This document shows positions 42,644-51,690 of a stretch of DNA of 64,000 nucleotides, one piece after another. Where the stretch lies: NCBI RefSeq assembly GCF_003946465.1, contig NZ_RHOL01000001.1, forward strand, positions 62,001 through 126,000, in the 5' to 3' direction. The notes beneath the pieces are model-generated. The model had not been told where the DNA came from. It made no database searches and worked only from the letters and a program-made list of their open reading frames with translations. Source of the stretch: Lacticaseibacillus hegangensis (GTDB lineage Bacteria > Bacillota > Bacilli > Lactobacillales > Lactobacillaceae). Every line of letters begins with the position of its first letter. The first letter of the stretch is position 1. Made by a program: the position numbers and the translations under genes.

Positions 42644-45600
42644 TTAGTCTTCGTCTTGATCTGGCGCCTTGTGCTCACGCTCGTTGTGCCACTCGTTCAA
42701 GCTGACCAGTGCCGACGTCGTGATCGGCAACAAGATGACCAGTAAGATCAGGCCGATGATGACGCCCAGCGCGACTTGAATCAGCGTGGTGACGCCACTA
42801 GGCATCAGGGCCGCAAACGTGCCGCCCAGGATCACCGCCGCGGACAGGACGACTGCCCCGATGATCGTGGCTGCCTTCAGCATCCGGATGCGAATGTCAG
42901 GTTCCTGACGCCCATCGCGGAAGCGAACCATCAGGAAGATACTGTAGTCGACGCCAAGGGCCATCAGCATGATGAACGTGAAGAACGGCGTGTTCCAGCT
43001 GAGCAGCGGCCGACCCAACACAACATTGGACAGCAGCCGCGTCATGCCCATTGAGGCGACATAAGCAGTGATCAAAGTCCCGAGGATCGTGATCGGTTGC
43101 AGCACGGACTCGGTAACGAAAATCAGCGCAATGAAGATCCCAATCACCATGATCGAGGCGGTGCGCAGGAAGTCGCCGTTCGCAAGGCTGCGCAGGTCGT
43201 GATTCTGAGCGGTTTGGCCGCCAATCGCGACGGTGGTGCCAGCCAGGCTGCTGTGCTTGACCTTGGCCGCCAAATCACGCTGCAAGACGCCAAAGCGCTT
43301 GTCTGTCTGATCGGAGTTCGGATCGCCTTTCAGCACGATGGTCATCGTGGTGATTTTGTTGTTGTCATACATGTACGCATCAAGTGCCGGCTTAAAGGCC
43401 TTGGAATGGACCGAAGCTTTAGGCAGGTAGAACTGGTTGCCCATGTACGACCCTTGAAGCTCAGTCAGGTACTGATCCATGGAGTTTGACCCTTTTTCCA
43501 AGGCAGATAACCCATCGGTCGCAGACCCTAACCCATCTTCCAGCTTGGTCAGCTGACTGCTCATCTGCTGGAGCTTGGTGTTCAACTCCTGCACGCCAGC
43601 GTTGACCTGCTGACTGCCTGCGGTCAGCTGGCCGGCGCCACTATTCAAGGTGGCGCTATTAGCCGCTAACTTGCCGGTTCCGGCGGCTAAAGTCGAAGCG
43701 CCTGCCGCCGCCTGGCCGGTGCCACTGGCTAACGTGCCAATGCCGCTGACGGCTTGGTTGGTGCCAAGGCTCAACGCGGCCAGGTTGGCGGCCAACTTCT
43801 GGGTGCCTTGACTCAAGGTCCCCGTCCCGCGGCTGAGCGCCGCTGCGCCACTGGCCAACTGCGCAGCACCATTATTTAACGTTGGCACATCGCGGCTGGC
43901 TTCGGTCATACCATTTTGCAGGGCCGCAGTGCCGCCGTTAATTTGCGTTAAGCCGGCATTCAGCTGGTTGAGCGCCGCGGCAGTTTGACTGCCCATGGCC
44001 TGCCCTTGGCCGGGTTGACTGTTCAGATAAGCCACCAGCTGCTGGGCCTGGGCCTGATACGCCTTCAAACTGCTTTGAAGGGCGGTCAGCTGCGTACTCA
44101 TCCCGGCGGCGCCTTGCGTGAGGCTTTGCACGCTGGCGTTTAGCTGGCTGGTGCCACCGGCGACTTGACCGGCGTACTGACTCAAGCTGGCCGCACCGGC
44201 GTTTGTTTGATCAACGCCGGCACTGACCGCCTGCGCGCCTTGACTGAGCTGACTTGCGCCGCTCGCCAGCTGGCCGGCACTGCGATTCAAGGTTTGCGTC
44301 CCGGTATTCACAGCCGAAACCCCTTTGCTCAGGCTCTGGGCGCCGGTGTTCGCCGCATTGACGCCGGCTGTGTACGTACTCAGGCCAGCCTGCATCTCCT
44401 GCATCTTGCTTTGCAGCTGATCAGTCCCGTTGGCGAGCTGCTGGACTTGGCCCATGCTGCCGGACACATTGGCGGCCTTCATTTGGGTGCTGGCGCCGCT
44501 GAGCCCGGACTTGATTGTGGCCAGGCCCTTTTCGGAGGTCTTGAGGCCCTTCGTGATCGTGTTCAACTGCGAGCGCAAGTACATTTGATCAAGCTTGCTG
44601 CCACCCGGTTCGGTGACCGACGCCACCGTTTTGACCCCAGGTTCTTTTTGCAGGTACTGGGTGAGTTCGTCGACGGCAGCCAGTTTGGCCGGCGTGTCCA
44701 TCGGCGTCTTGCTTTGAATGTACACCGTCGCCGGCTCGGTCATTCCCTTGGAGAAGTGGTCTTCAATCACCAGGTAGCCCTGTTTGGACTGGTAGGTGCT
44801 TGGCACTTCTTCTGCGTTATTGAAACTCTCCTTGGCATTCATCATGGCCAGGGTAAACGGGACCGCCAGGACCGCGATGGCTGCCAGCCACAGCGCGGGC
44901 TTGCTCATCGAGGCGCGAGACAGGCCGTACCACAGCTTGCTGGAGGTTTCAGCGCCATCGATCTTGCTCGGCCAGAACATCCTGGCCCCCAAAGTGGCCA
45001 TGAAGAACATGTTCAAGGTCAATAGCACTGGCAGCAGCACCAGCACCCCGATTGCAACTGCTGAAGCACTTTGGTAGAAGGAGAACTTCGCCAGCCACAA
45101 AACAGAAAAGCCAATCAGCACTGAGACCCCGGAGTACAACACGGTGCGGCCGCCGTGGCGCCGAGTCGCCCGGGTCGCCTCAAGCGCAGACTTGCCTTTG
45201 GCCAGCTGACCCTTGAAGTAATCGTAAAGCAGGATGTTGTAATCCGTGCCGATCCCAAACAGCACGATGACCATGAAGACCTGAGTGAAGTTGGAAATTG
45301 GGAAGTTCACGTATTTCGCTAGGTTCATCACCACACTCAAGCTGGTGATAAAGGCGACCCCAACGTTGACCAGTGATAACACTGGGACAATGGGCGAGCG
45401 GAACACGATGATCAGGACGATAAAGATAAAGATGATCGCGATGATCTCGGTTTTTTGAATGCCTTTTTCCGTGACGTTGGTGAAGTCGTCATTTAAGGCA
45501 TCGGCACCGGTCACATACGTCTTCAACCCTTTGACCTTCAGCTGAGCGCGCAGCTTGGCCACCTGTGTCTTGACCAGCGGGCCGTCTTTAACGGTGATCT

Positions 45601-45976
45601 GCGCCAGCTGGGTGGTCTTGTCCTTAGCAATCAGCTGCTTGCGCGTTTCCGCGTTATCGTTGGGCCGCATCACCGACTTGACGCGCAGCCCGGACTCGCT
45701 TTTCAGGTCGTGCAGCGTGCGATCAATACGCTTGGTCTGAGCCGCAGTGAGTGCCTGATTGCCGTTTGAGAAAACCGCCGTGTAGGTGCGCACTGGTTTG
45801 CCATTCGCCTTTTTCTGGATGCGCGTGGCAACTTCGCTTTCGACATTGTTTGGCAATTTCACCGCGCCGTTGTCGCGCACTAAGGCGTTGACATCGGGCA
45901 TAAACACGACCGCCAACACAACGACGATCAGCCAGGTAATGGCTGCTAAACCATGATGTTCGAAAAATTTCTTCAT
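42644..45976 (-). CDS. Large MMPL/RND-type membrane exporter with glycine-rich repeat region
   Basis: 1110 residues. One N-terminal membrane helix (about 10-30), an extracellular loop, five to six helices (about 175-370, with FGIGTDYNILLYDYFKGQL, the RND/MMPL motif), then a 400-residue extracellular region (about 440-880) of short ASG/AG-containing degenerate repeats like those of YhgE/Pip and phage-infection proteins, and a second set of helices (about 935-1090, with MALGVDYSIFLMVRF). MMPL proteins export lipids or lipid-linked molecules, or drugs; the cargo is unknown. ATG at 45976 after GAGGGG. Divergent tetR-type gene 160 bases away is the likely regulator. Confidence 0.85.
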   Translation of the reverse strand: MKKFFEHHGLAAITWLIVVVLAVVFMPDVNALVRDNGAVKLPNNVESEVATRIQKKANGKPVRTYTAVFSNGNQALTAAQTKRIDRTLHDLKSESGLRVKSVMRPNDNAETRKQLIAKDKTTQLAQITVKDGPLVKTQVAKLRAQLKVKGLKTYVTGADALNDDFTNVTEKGIQKTEIIAIIFIFIVLIIVFRSPIVPVLSLVNVGVAFITSLSVVMNLAKYVNFPISNFTQVFMVIVLFGIGTDYNILLYDYFKGQLAKGKSALEATRATRRHGGRTVLYSGVSVLIGFSVLWLAKFSFYQSASAVAIGVLVLLPVLLTLNMFFMATLGARMFWPSKIDGAETSSKLWYGLSRASMSKPALWLAAIAVLAVPFTLAMMNAKESFNNAEEVPSTYQSKQGYLVIEDHFSKGMTEPATVYIQSKTPMDTPAKLAAVDELTQYLQKEPGVKTVASVTEPGGSKLDQMYLRSQLNTITKGLKTSEKGLATIKSGLSGASTQMKAANVSGSMGQVQQLANGTDQLQSKMQEMQAGLSTYTAGVNAANTGAQSLSKGVSAVNTGTQTLNRSAGQLASGASQLSQGAQAVSAGVDQTNAGAASLSQYAGQVAGGTSQLNASVQSLTQGAAGMSTQLTALQSSLKAYQAQAQQLVAYLNSQPGQGQAMGSQTAAALNQLNAGLTQINGGTAALQNGMTEASRDVPTLNNGAAQLASGAAALSRGTGTLSQGTQKLAANLAALSLGTNQAVSGIGTLASGTGQAAAGASTLAAGTGKLAANSATLNSGAGQLTAGSQQVNAGVQELNTKLQQMSSQLTKLEDGLGSATDGLSALEKGSNSMDQYLTELQGSYMGNQFYLPKASVHSKAFKPALDAYMYDNNKITTMTIVLKGDPNSDQTDKRFGVLQRDLAAKVKHSSLAGTTVAIGGQTAQNHDLRSLANGDFLRTASIMVIGIFIALIFVTESVLQPITILGTLITAYVASMGMTRLLSNVVLGRPLLSWNTPFFTFIMLMALGVDYSIFLMVRFRDGRQEPDIRIRMLKAATIIGAVVLSAAVILGGTFAALMPSGVTTLIQVALGVIIGLILLVILLPITTSALVSLNEWHNEREHKAPDQDED

Positions 45977-46008
45977 GTGAGAACCCCTCAATCACTTGTA
46001 TACTTTTA

Positions 46009-46018
46009 GACACTTGTC
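46009..46018. promoter_or_regulatory. Possible operator dyad in the divergent promoter region (1)
   Basis: GACA-CT-TGTC is a palindrome between the MMPL gene and the divergent TetR gene. With AGACA elsewhere in the gap it hints at a repressor site. Inference only. Confidence 0.35.
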
Positions 46019-46081
46019 AAACGTTCAAGGCTATGATAAAGTACAGTCGAAAGTCAGACAAGGGACAATGAATGGCCTATC

Positions 46082-46095
46082 GTCTGAATTTAGAC
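46082..46095. promoter_or_regulatory. Possible operator dyad in the divergent promoter region (2)
   Basis: GTCTGAATTTAGAC is a near-perfect palindrome (5 of 7 pairs symmetric on each side) 47 bases before the TetR-type start; possible autoregulatory site. Confidence 0.35.
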
Positions 46096-46141
46096 AATAG
46101 CTGAAAATAGTCCAGAAAACAGACTGAAGGAGCACATGAAA

Positions 46142-46729
46142 ATGAAATACGATCCCAGCCAGAAACTCACGCGCGGTGCTAAACGAACCCTGTATGCGTT
46201 TTCAGAAACCATGTTTAATTTGCTTGGTGAAAAGCCGTTTGACAAGATCAGCGTCAATGAGCTCTGCCAGGAGGCTGACTATCCGCGCGCGACGTTTTAC
46301 AACTACTTTGATGACAAGTACGACTTGCTCACCTACTGCTGGTATCGGCTGCGCCAAGAAGTGAAGCTGGATTCCCTGTCCGCCGCCAAAAGCAGCGAGA
46401 CCTTTCTGGAGGCGTTCGCGCAGATCTACAACGTGTTCGACACGCACAGAGAGTTGCTGGTCAAAGTCGTCGCCCACAATCCGCTGGATTCGCCGCTCGT
46501 CTTTAACTTCACTAACTACTTCACTGGGGTGTTCTCAAACCTCATGGCCGCCAGCGATCAGCCCAAGCGCCTCGAAACGCCGATGGAGCTGGTGGCGCAG
46601 CATTACAGCACCACCGTTCTGTTGATCCTCGAATGGATCTTCCTGGCCGGCCATCACGTCTCACTGAAAACAGCCGAGGCTTACGCGCAGGAGCTGCTCG
46701 CACCAACCATGCTCAAGGCCTTAGCCTAA
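46142..46729 (+). CDS. TetR-family transcriptional regulator
   Basis: 195 residues. The N-terminal helix-turn-helix is clear: KPFDKISVNELCQEADYPRATFYNYFDDKYDLLTYCW (about residues 30-66), a TetR signature. The C-terminal ligand domain is of the type seen in YcnC/DhaS-like regulators and has no recognisable ligand code. The ATG at 46142 is 9 bases from AAGGAG, whereas the ATG at 46136 is only 3 bases away. Divergent from the MMPL-type gene, a common repressor-exporter pair. A palindromic repeat copy lies after it. Confidence 0.88.
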   Translation: MKYDPSQKLTRGAKRTLYAFSETMFNLLGEKPFDKISVNELCQEADYPRATFYNYFDDKYDLLTYCWYRLRQEVKLDSLSAAKSSETFLEAFAQIYNVFDTHRELLVKVVAHNPLDSPLVFNFTNYFTGVFSNLMAASDQPKRLETPMELVAQHYSTTVLLILEWIFLAGHHVSLKTAEAYAQELLAPTMLKALA

Positions 46730-46749
46730 AAATAAAGTAAGCCAAAATT

Positions 46750-46875
46750 GCCTAGTCGCGTTTCATAAAGCAACGCCCAAGCACACAAACGCCCCTGCAC
46801 CGCGATTTTGAAAAACAAATCACGGTGCAGGGGCGCTTGTGCTTTGGGCTAAACCCGCTTTATGTCTCAGCCTTT
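46750..46875. repeat. Dispersed palindromic element, copy 2
   Basis: About 126 bp from GCCTAGTCGCGTTTCATAAAG to TTTATGTCTCAGCCTTTTT. Stem CGCCCCTGCACCGCGATT with AATCACGGTGCAGGGGCG, flanked by GCCCAAGCACACAA and GTGCTTTGGGC. Same element as 27566-27680; lies between the convergent tetR-type and HAD genes, touching the HAD stop. Confidence 0.85.
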
Positions 46876-47697
46876 TTATTTGCCGATCAGCGCCGGCAGC
46901 TCACCTACCAGGACGCGGTCGATTGCGGCCAGAACACCGTGCTGCTGGTTGGTTTTGGTGTGATACTTACCATACTGCCACATGTTCTCAGTGGCGTTGT
47001 CGACGAGCACCGGATACCCAACCGTTTGCATCATTTCAATGTCGTTGTTGGTGTCGCCGAAGGCCATCATGGCTTCCGGCGCGATCCCCAACACGGCGCC
47101 GAGCTGAGTCAGGCCGTTGCCCTTATTGGTCGTTTTCGGCATGACATCGATAAAGGTCGGCCCGCCGACGGTCAGCGCTAATTCTTGGCCAAACCGCGGC
47201 TGGTAAATCGGCTCGATGGCATCGTAAGCGCCGCCGTGCGGGAAATACAGCGAGAGCTTCGCGAGCGGCGCATCCAGCTTGGCTAAATCAGGGGCGATCT
47301 TGAAGCGCGTGATAAAGCTGCTGAGGGCCGGTTGGTACTGCCGCTCGTGCGCGTCAAGGTAGGTGGCATCAAGCCCGTTGCCAATCGCGATCGCGTCATC
47401 CTGAGTGCGAACAAAGTTCACGATCTCCGCCACCTGAGTCGGCGTGAGATACGTCGCCCCGACCACCTGGCCGGCGTGCTTGAGGACCCCACCATTTTCG
47501 GCCAGAAAACTCATCTGCTCGCGCACCGGGGCGAAAAGGTCTTCAAGTGTGTAAACGCCCCGGCCACTGGCGGCGACAAACTCGATGCCGGCCGCGTGCA
47601 GCGCCTTGACCCGGTCAAAAATGCCCACCGGCAGACTGCTGTCATCCAGCAGCAACGTTCGATCTAAGTCACTGGCAATCAGTTTCACTGGTGTCAT
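46876..47697 (-). CDS. Cof-type HAD-IIB phosphatase
   Basis: Phosphatase of the haloacid dehalogenase superfamily, 273 residues, cytoplasmic. Nucleophile motif ASDLDRTLLLDD at residues 8-19, motif II VAASGRG, cap domain between residues 85 and 190, Lys in TTNKGNGL and motif IV FGDTNNDIEMM. Substrates of this group are sugar phosphates, flavin mononucleotide or pyridoxal phosphate; none can be named. AAAGGAG 7 bases upstream of the ATG. Last gene of an operon with a second HAD protein and a glycosyltransferase. Confidence 0.88.
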   Translation of the reverse strand: MTPVKLIASDLDRTLLLDDSSLPVGIFDRVKALHAAGIEFVAASGRGVYTLEDLFAPVREQMSFLAENGGVLKHAGQVVGATYLTPTQVAEIVNFVRTQDDAIAIGNGLDATYLDAHERQYQPALSSFITRFKIAPDLAKLDAPLAKLSLYFPHGGAYDAIEPIYQPRFGQELALTVGGPTFIDVMPKTTNKGNGLTQLGAVLGIAPEAMMAFGDTNNDIEMMQTVGYPVLVDNATENMWQYGKYHTKTNQQHGVLAAIDRVLVGELPALIGK

Positions 47698-47699
47698 GT

Positions 47700-48509
47700 T
47701 TACACTCCTTTGGATTGAGACAATGTGCCATGATCGTCGATCAGCTGCTTCAGCACCCGGTCGACCCCCTTTTCGGCATTGGGCGGGGCGACCAGCCCCG
47801 TCACGCCTGCCAGCGCCGGATCGCCGTCTGCCATGCGCATCCCGAAGCCCGCTGCCTGCAGCATCGGCGCATCGTTTTGGGCGTCGCCGAACGCCAGGAC
47901 TTGCGCCAGTGGCACGTGCAGCCGCTGGCACAGCGCAGTCAGCGCTGACCCTTTATTGACCCTAGCGTCAGTGATGCCCAGTGCGTCGGCCTCACCTGCA
48001 GTCACCTGCAGAACCGCGCCGAATTGCGCGGTGATTGCCGTCTGCACGGCAGCCAGGCGCGAGGGCGAAACCAGCAACGTGACCTTGGCCACATCATCAA
48101 GCCGCGTGAAGGCCGAGACCTCAGTAACGCGCAAGAAGAACTGCCGCAGCTGGGCAGACGCTTCTGCGTGCCCGGTGAGCAGCTCGGCCCCATTCAGTCG
48201 GCACAACACCGGCAATGCCCCCAGCGCGTCGGCTTGGTTGATCAGGGCTTTCACTGTGTCCTTCGCCAGCAGCCGCGCCTGAATGACCCGACCGCGGCGG
48301 GCCACCACCGCACCGTTGTGTGCGATCACCCATTCAGCCCCTGGCAGCAGCGCCAACAAGGTGGGCAGATCCCGGCCGCTGACCGGCACAAAGTCAATGC
48401 CGCTCGCAGCCAGCTGTTGAAGCAGGCCGACGGTGGCCTCGGCGAGAACGCCGGTTGGCCGCAGCAGCGTGTGGTCGAGGTCGCTGGCGACCAGTTTGAT
48501 CTGCGCCAT
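47700..48509 (-). CDS. Cof-type HAD-IIB phosphatase (second copy)
   Basis: 269 residues with DLDHTLLRPTG (nucleophile Asp), VPVSGRDLPTL (motif II), NKGSALTALC and FGDAQNDAPML (motif IV). It is about 30% like its neighbour by eye, so the pair may be an old duplication. Starts within the glycosyltransferase stop (TGATG) with no clear Shine-Dalgarno, so translation is coupled. Function may be dephosphorylation of a sugar phosphate linked to the glycosyltransferase pathway, but this is inference. Confidence 0.87.
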   Translation of the reverse strand: MAQIKLVASDLDHTLLRPTGVLAEATVGLLQQLAASGIDFVPVSGRDLPTLLALLPGAEWVIAHNGAVVARRGRVIQARLLAKDTVKALINQADALGALPVLCRLNGAELLTGHAEASAQLRQFFLRVTEVSAFTRLDDVAKVTLLVSPSRLAAVQTAITAQFGAVLQVTAGEADALGITDARVNKGSALTALCQRLHVPLAQVLAFGDAQNDAPMLQAAGFGMRMADGDPALAGVTGLVAPPNAEKGVDRVLKQLIDDHGTLSQSKGV

Positions 48510-49513
48510 CAGTTGAAGTGGTAAATCTGCTGCAACAGCCGATAAAAATCGACGCTGGTGTGGCGGACCAGCCAGCCTGGCAGATTGACCCCAACGCCCA
48601 CCACGCTGGTGCGCGCCTGACGATAAAAGCGCGGCGCCGTCATGCGCATGTAGCGCCAAAGATTGGTTTTTTTCTGCCGGGCCTCAGGCGTTCCTTGCCG
48701 CAGCAGCAGGATTGAGGAGATGCCGGTGACGATTTCCGTGTACCGGGCCATGTACCGGTAAAGATGCGGCTCGAGCTCGCCCGCTGCGGCAATTACCTTG
48801 ATCATGCGCCGGTTCACCGCCAGCTGCTGGTCAATGCGCTTGATCATGACGGATTCGTGAACGGACTGGTCCGGCCGCCCGATAAAGTAGTGATAAAGGT
48901 CGACATCCAAGTAATACAACCGCTTGGTCTGCGGCAGCGGCTCCAGCGCAAACAAATTGTCGACGTAAAACGTGTGTGTGGGCAGTTGAAGCGGCAAGTC
49001 GCGCAGCAGCGCAGTCCGGTAGATCAGCGCGTGCATCAGCAGGTACTGCCCGACTGGCAGGCGAACCTCAGGCCAGCCAAAAACGCGGTGCTGCGGCAGG
49101 CCGTGGCGGTAGCGCGTCACTTTTTTGTGGCGCGCGCCCACCTTGTCGTAAATGTAATTGCTGATGAACAAATCCACCGGCGCGGGTAAACTTTCAAGCG
49201 TCCTCAGCACCTGGTGAAAAGCGGCCTCATCAAGCCAGTCGTCCGAGTCCACGACCTTGAGGTAAGTCCCAGTTGCCACCTTCAGACCGGCATTGATGGC
49301 CCCGCCGTGGCCGGCGTTTGCCTGGTGCACTGCCCGCACTTGCGTCGGATAGCGGCGCGCATAGTCGTCAACCAGTGCCGGCGTGCCATCCGTTGACCCG
49401 TCGTCGACCAAAATAATTTCCACCGCAGTGCCGCCCACGAGCAGCGAGTCAACACAACGCGCCATGTAATCGGCCGCGTTGTAACAAGGCACAATCATGC
49501 TGAGAGTCTTCAA
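48509..49513 (-). CDS. Family 2 glycosyltransferase
   Basis: 334 residues; LSMIVPCYNAADYMARCV, DDGSTDGTP (nucleotide-sugar binding) and VDSDDWLDEAAF (DxD metal site) are GT-A family 2 motifs, with the ED-like helix later. No membrane helix, so it acts at the membrane face or in the cytoplasm, probably on a polysaccharide or glycolipid; donor and acceptor unknown. Starts at TTG (residues MKTLSMIVPCYN); an internal ATG at 49498 is the alternative, but the first fits the family better. A T-rich region with TATTATG before it may hold the promoter. Confidence 0.85.
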   Translation of the reverse strand: MKTLSMIVPCYNAADYMARCVDSLLVGGTAVEIILVDDGSTDGTPALVDDYARRYPTQVRAVHQANAGHGGAINAGLKVATGTYLKVVDSDDWLDEAAFHQVLRTLESLPAPVDLFISNYIYDKVGARHKKVTRYRHGLPQHRVFGWPEVRLPVGQYLLMHALIYRTALLRDLPLQLPTHTFYVDNLFALEPLPQTKRLYYLDVDLYHYFIGRPDQSVHESVMIKRIDQQLAVNRRMIKVIAAAGELEPHLYRYMARYTEIVTGISSILLLRQGTPEARQKKTNLWRYMRMTAPRFYRQARTSVVGVGVNLPGWLVRHTSVDFYRLLQQIYHFN

Positions 49514-49584
49514 TCACCAAACCCACTTTCCCGTCAAGTAAACGCTTGTTCAATCATAATATAATTTGCCTCTGCCCGCACGCG

Positions 49585-49615
49585 CAAAAAAGACCCGGCT
49601 TAATTCGCTGGGTCT
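49585..49615 (-). terminator. Terminator of the phoH-recO series
   Basis: On the minus strand AGACCCAGC and GCCGGGTCT pair (one A-C mismatch) and are followed by TTTTTTG. The left arm covers the end of recO. Confidence 0.8.
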
Positions 49616-50394
49616 GAAGGGTGAAGTGGCGGCAGCTTGTCCTGCCAGCTTTGCATTTGGTCTAAAAAGCGTTTGGCCTTGGGCACGGTGCCCACCATGT
49701 CCTGATAAATGCGATCAAGGACTCGCCGCAGCTCACGCTTGGTGGCGGCGCTGACGGTGATCGAGTGCAGCTGGTGCAAGTCAGTCACGGAAAACCGCCG
49801 CAGCAGGTAAAGCGCCTTGGGCTGCACGTGGAAGCGGTAGTCGTCAAGCGCCCAGTGGTCCTGACACAGCAAACCGCCGTATTTTTCCGAGAAATCAAGC
49901 GGCAGATCTGTGCGCCCATCCAGCACGCAGGCGCGCCAGTCCGGGGCCACCCCAAACGCGCCGAGCAGCTGCACTTCCGCGATGTTTGCCACGATGCCCG
50001 CATCAAAGCCGGCATCGATCAGGTGGAGACTGGTGGCCGCAAAGTCGTACCAGCCGCCTAAATTCTCGCCATCCGGAAACGCCAGGTCGATCAGCCCCAG
50101 CACATAAGTCGCGTAGGCATTAAGTGAAATATCACCGGCGATTTGCTGAAACTGTTCGACGTGCTTAACGGCGCTGAGGTACGACAGGCCTTTTTCGTTG
50201 ATGGTGCCAACATAAGTGCCTTGGGTAAACGGCAGAATGCCTGCCGCCAAAGGGAAGCCCGGCTTGCGCGCCCGATGAAGCAAAAACATCCGCTTGCCAA
50301 ACTGATCCGTCGCCAGTTTGACCAGCATGTCAGACTCACGGTAGTTCTGCCGCGACAGCACCAGGCCGGCAAAGGTCACATCGCGGCGCGCCAT
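49600..50394 (-). CDS. recO: DNA repair protein RecO
   Basis: Recombination mediator that loads RecA on SSB-coated DNA with RecR; 264 residues. The N-terminal OB fold starts ARRDVTFAGLVLSRQNYRESDML. The zinc-ribbon, four cysteines in Bacillus, here reads CVLDG then CQDH, so two positions are Asp and His instead of Cys. The rest of the helical domain (LRRVLDRIYQDMVG) is normal. Starts on the last base of the era stop, the conserved era-recO arrangement. Confidence 0.93.
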   Translation of the reverse strand: MARRDVTFAGLVLSRQNYRESDMLVKLATDQFGKRMFLLHRARKPGFPLAAGILPFTQGTYVGTINEKGLSYLSAVKHVEQFQQIAGDISLNAYATYVLGLIDLAFPDGENLGGWYDFAATSLHLIDAGFDAGIVANIAEVQLLGAFGVAPDWRACVLDGRTDLPLDFSEKYGGLLCQDHWALDDYRFHVQPKALYLLRRFSVTDLHQLHSITVSAATKRELRRVLDRIYQDMVGTVPKAKRFLDQMQSWQDKLPPLHPSDPAN

Positions 50395-51293
50395 CAGTGC
50401 AGGTCCTTGATGTTGTAGCCAAGGCTGCGCAGGTACTGGTTGTTATCGCGCCAGTTCTTCTGCACCCGGACCCACAGCTTCAAATTGACCGATTCACCCA
50501 GCAAGGCCTCAATGTCGCGGCGGGAGCGAATGCCGATCTGTTTCAGCATCGCGCCGCCTTTACCGATGATAATCCCCTTTTGCGAGTCGCGCTCAACGAT
50601 GATGTACGCCTCGATTTGAAGCTTGCCGTTGACCCGGTCCTTCATGCGCTCGACCTCGACAGCAACGGAATGCGGCACCTCGTCGCGCGTCAGCTCAAGG
50701 ATTTTTTCCCGGATCAGCTCGCCGACGACAAAATACTCAGGGTGATCCGTCAGCTGATCGTCCGGGTAATACTGCGGGCCCTCAGGCAGTGCCTTGGTCA
50801 ATTCACTGAGCAGCTCGTCGACGTTATTGCCCATCGTGGCAGAAATCGGGAACACGCCGGTAAACTCGCGGGCCGTCTGGTACTGCTTGATGCGCGGCAG
50901 CAAGTCGTCGGGGTGAACCAGGTCGATTTTGTTGATGACCAGGTAAACTGGGGTCTTCACCGGCTTGAGCTGATTGATGATGTATTGGTCGCCAGGGCCC
51001 ATGGCCTCGTCGGCCGCGACCATGAACAAAACGGCGTCGACCTGGTTCAGGGTTGACAGCGCCGCCGTATCCATGTAATCGTCCAGCTGGTTCTTCGGCT
51101 TGTGGATCCCGGGGGTGTCGACAAACACAATTTGGACGTCATCCGTGGTGTAGATCCCGTTGATCTTGTTGCGAGTGGTCTGCGCCTTGGGCGACATGAT
51201 CGCAATTTTCTCGCCCAGGATGCGGTTCATGAACGTGGATTTACCGACGTTTGGCCGGCCGATAATGGCAACGAAACCTGAATGATGACTCAT
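50394..51293 (-). CDS. era: Ribosome-assembly GTPase Era
   Basis: Essential GTPase that binds the 3' end of 16S rRNA during 30S assembly; 299 residues. G1 GRPNVGKS, G3 [10 protein letters not shown]4 NKID, G5 ISATMG, and a C-terminal KH RNA-binding domain with [24 protein letters not shown]-like GGAGA precedes the ATG, which overlaps the cdd stop by 4 bases. Confidence 0.98.
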   Translation of the reverse strand: MSHHSGFVAIIGRPNVGKSTFMNRILGEKIAIMSPKAQTTRNKINGIYTTDDVQIVFVDTPGIHKPKNQLDDYMDTAALSTLNQVDAVLFMVAADEAMGPGDQYIINQLKPVKTPVYLVINKIDLVHPDDLLPRIKQYQTAREFTGVFPISATMGNNVDELLSELTKALPEGPQYYPDDQLTDHPEYFVVGELIREKILELTRDEVPHSVAVEVERMKDRVNGKLQIEAYIIVERDSQKGIIIGKGGAMLKQIGIRSRRDIEALLGESVNLKLWVRVQKNWRDNNQYLRSLGYNIKDLH

Positions 51294-51679
51294 TTCTGCA
51301 TATCTCCTTTGGTAAAAGCCCCTGGCAGCAAATTCGCCACGGTGGTGTCAGTCTGCTCGCCGGTCAAGTTGGTCAAGGTCACCGGCGCGTCCGGCGCAAA
51401 AAACTCTGCCATCACCTGCCGGCACGCCCCACACGGCGAGATTGGCCCGGTGGTGTCGCCGATAATCGCGATTGCGTCCAGCCGCAGGTGCCCAGCCGAT
51501 ACTGCTTTGAAAATGGCGGTTCGCTCGGCGCACATTGCCAGCCCGTAGCTCGCGTTTTCAATGTTGCAGCCGGTAAAAATCGTGTCGCCCACCTTCACGG
51601 CGGCGCCGACCTTGAAATGGGAATACGGCACATAGGCTTTTTCACGCGCCTGTTTGGCCGCCTCAATCAATTCATCCAT
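51290..51679 (-). CDS. cdd: Cytidine deaminase
   Basis: Pyrimidine salvage enzyme (cytidine or deoxycytidine to uridine); 129 residues, zinc-dependent homotetramer type. Active site: [14 protein letters not shown] (Cys and catalytic Glu) and [12 protein letters not shown] (two Cys ligands); [11 protein letters not shown] and [10 protein letters not shown] bind the nucleoside. GGAGG 7 bases upstream. Conserved place between dgkA and era. Confidence 0.96.
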   Translation of the reverse strand: MDELIEAAKQAREKAYVPYSHFKVGAAVKVGDTIFTGCNIENASYGLAMCAERTAIFKAVSAGHLRLDAIAIIGDTTGPISPCGACRQVMAEFFAPDAPVTLTNLTGEQTDTTVANLLPGAFTKGDMQK

Positions 51680-51690
51680 GTTTCATCCTC

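Noticed and set aside
43500-44500. Tandem repeat locus or recombination hotspot in the MMPL gene
   Set aside because: Repeats are degenerate at the protein level and the DNA copies are too diverged to call a VNTR.
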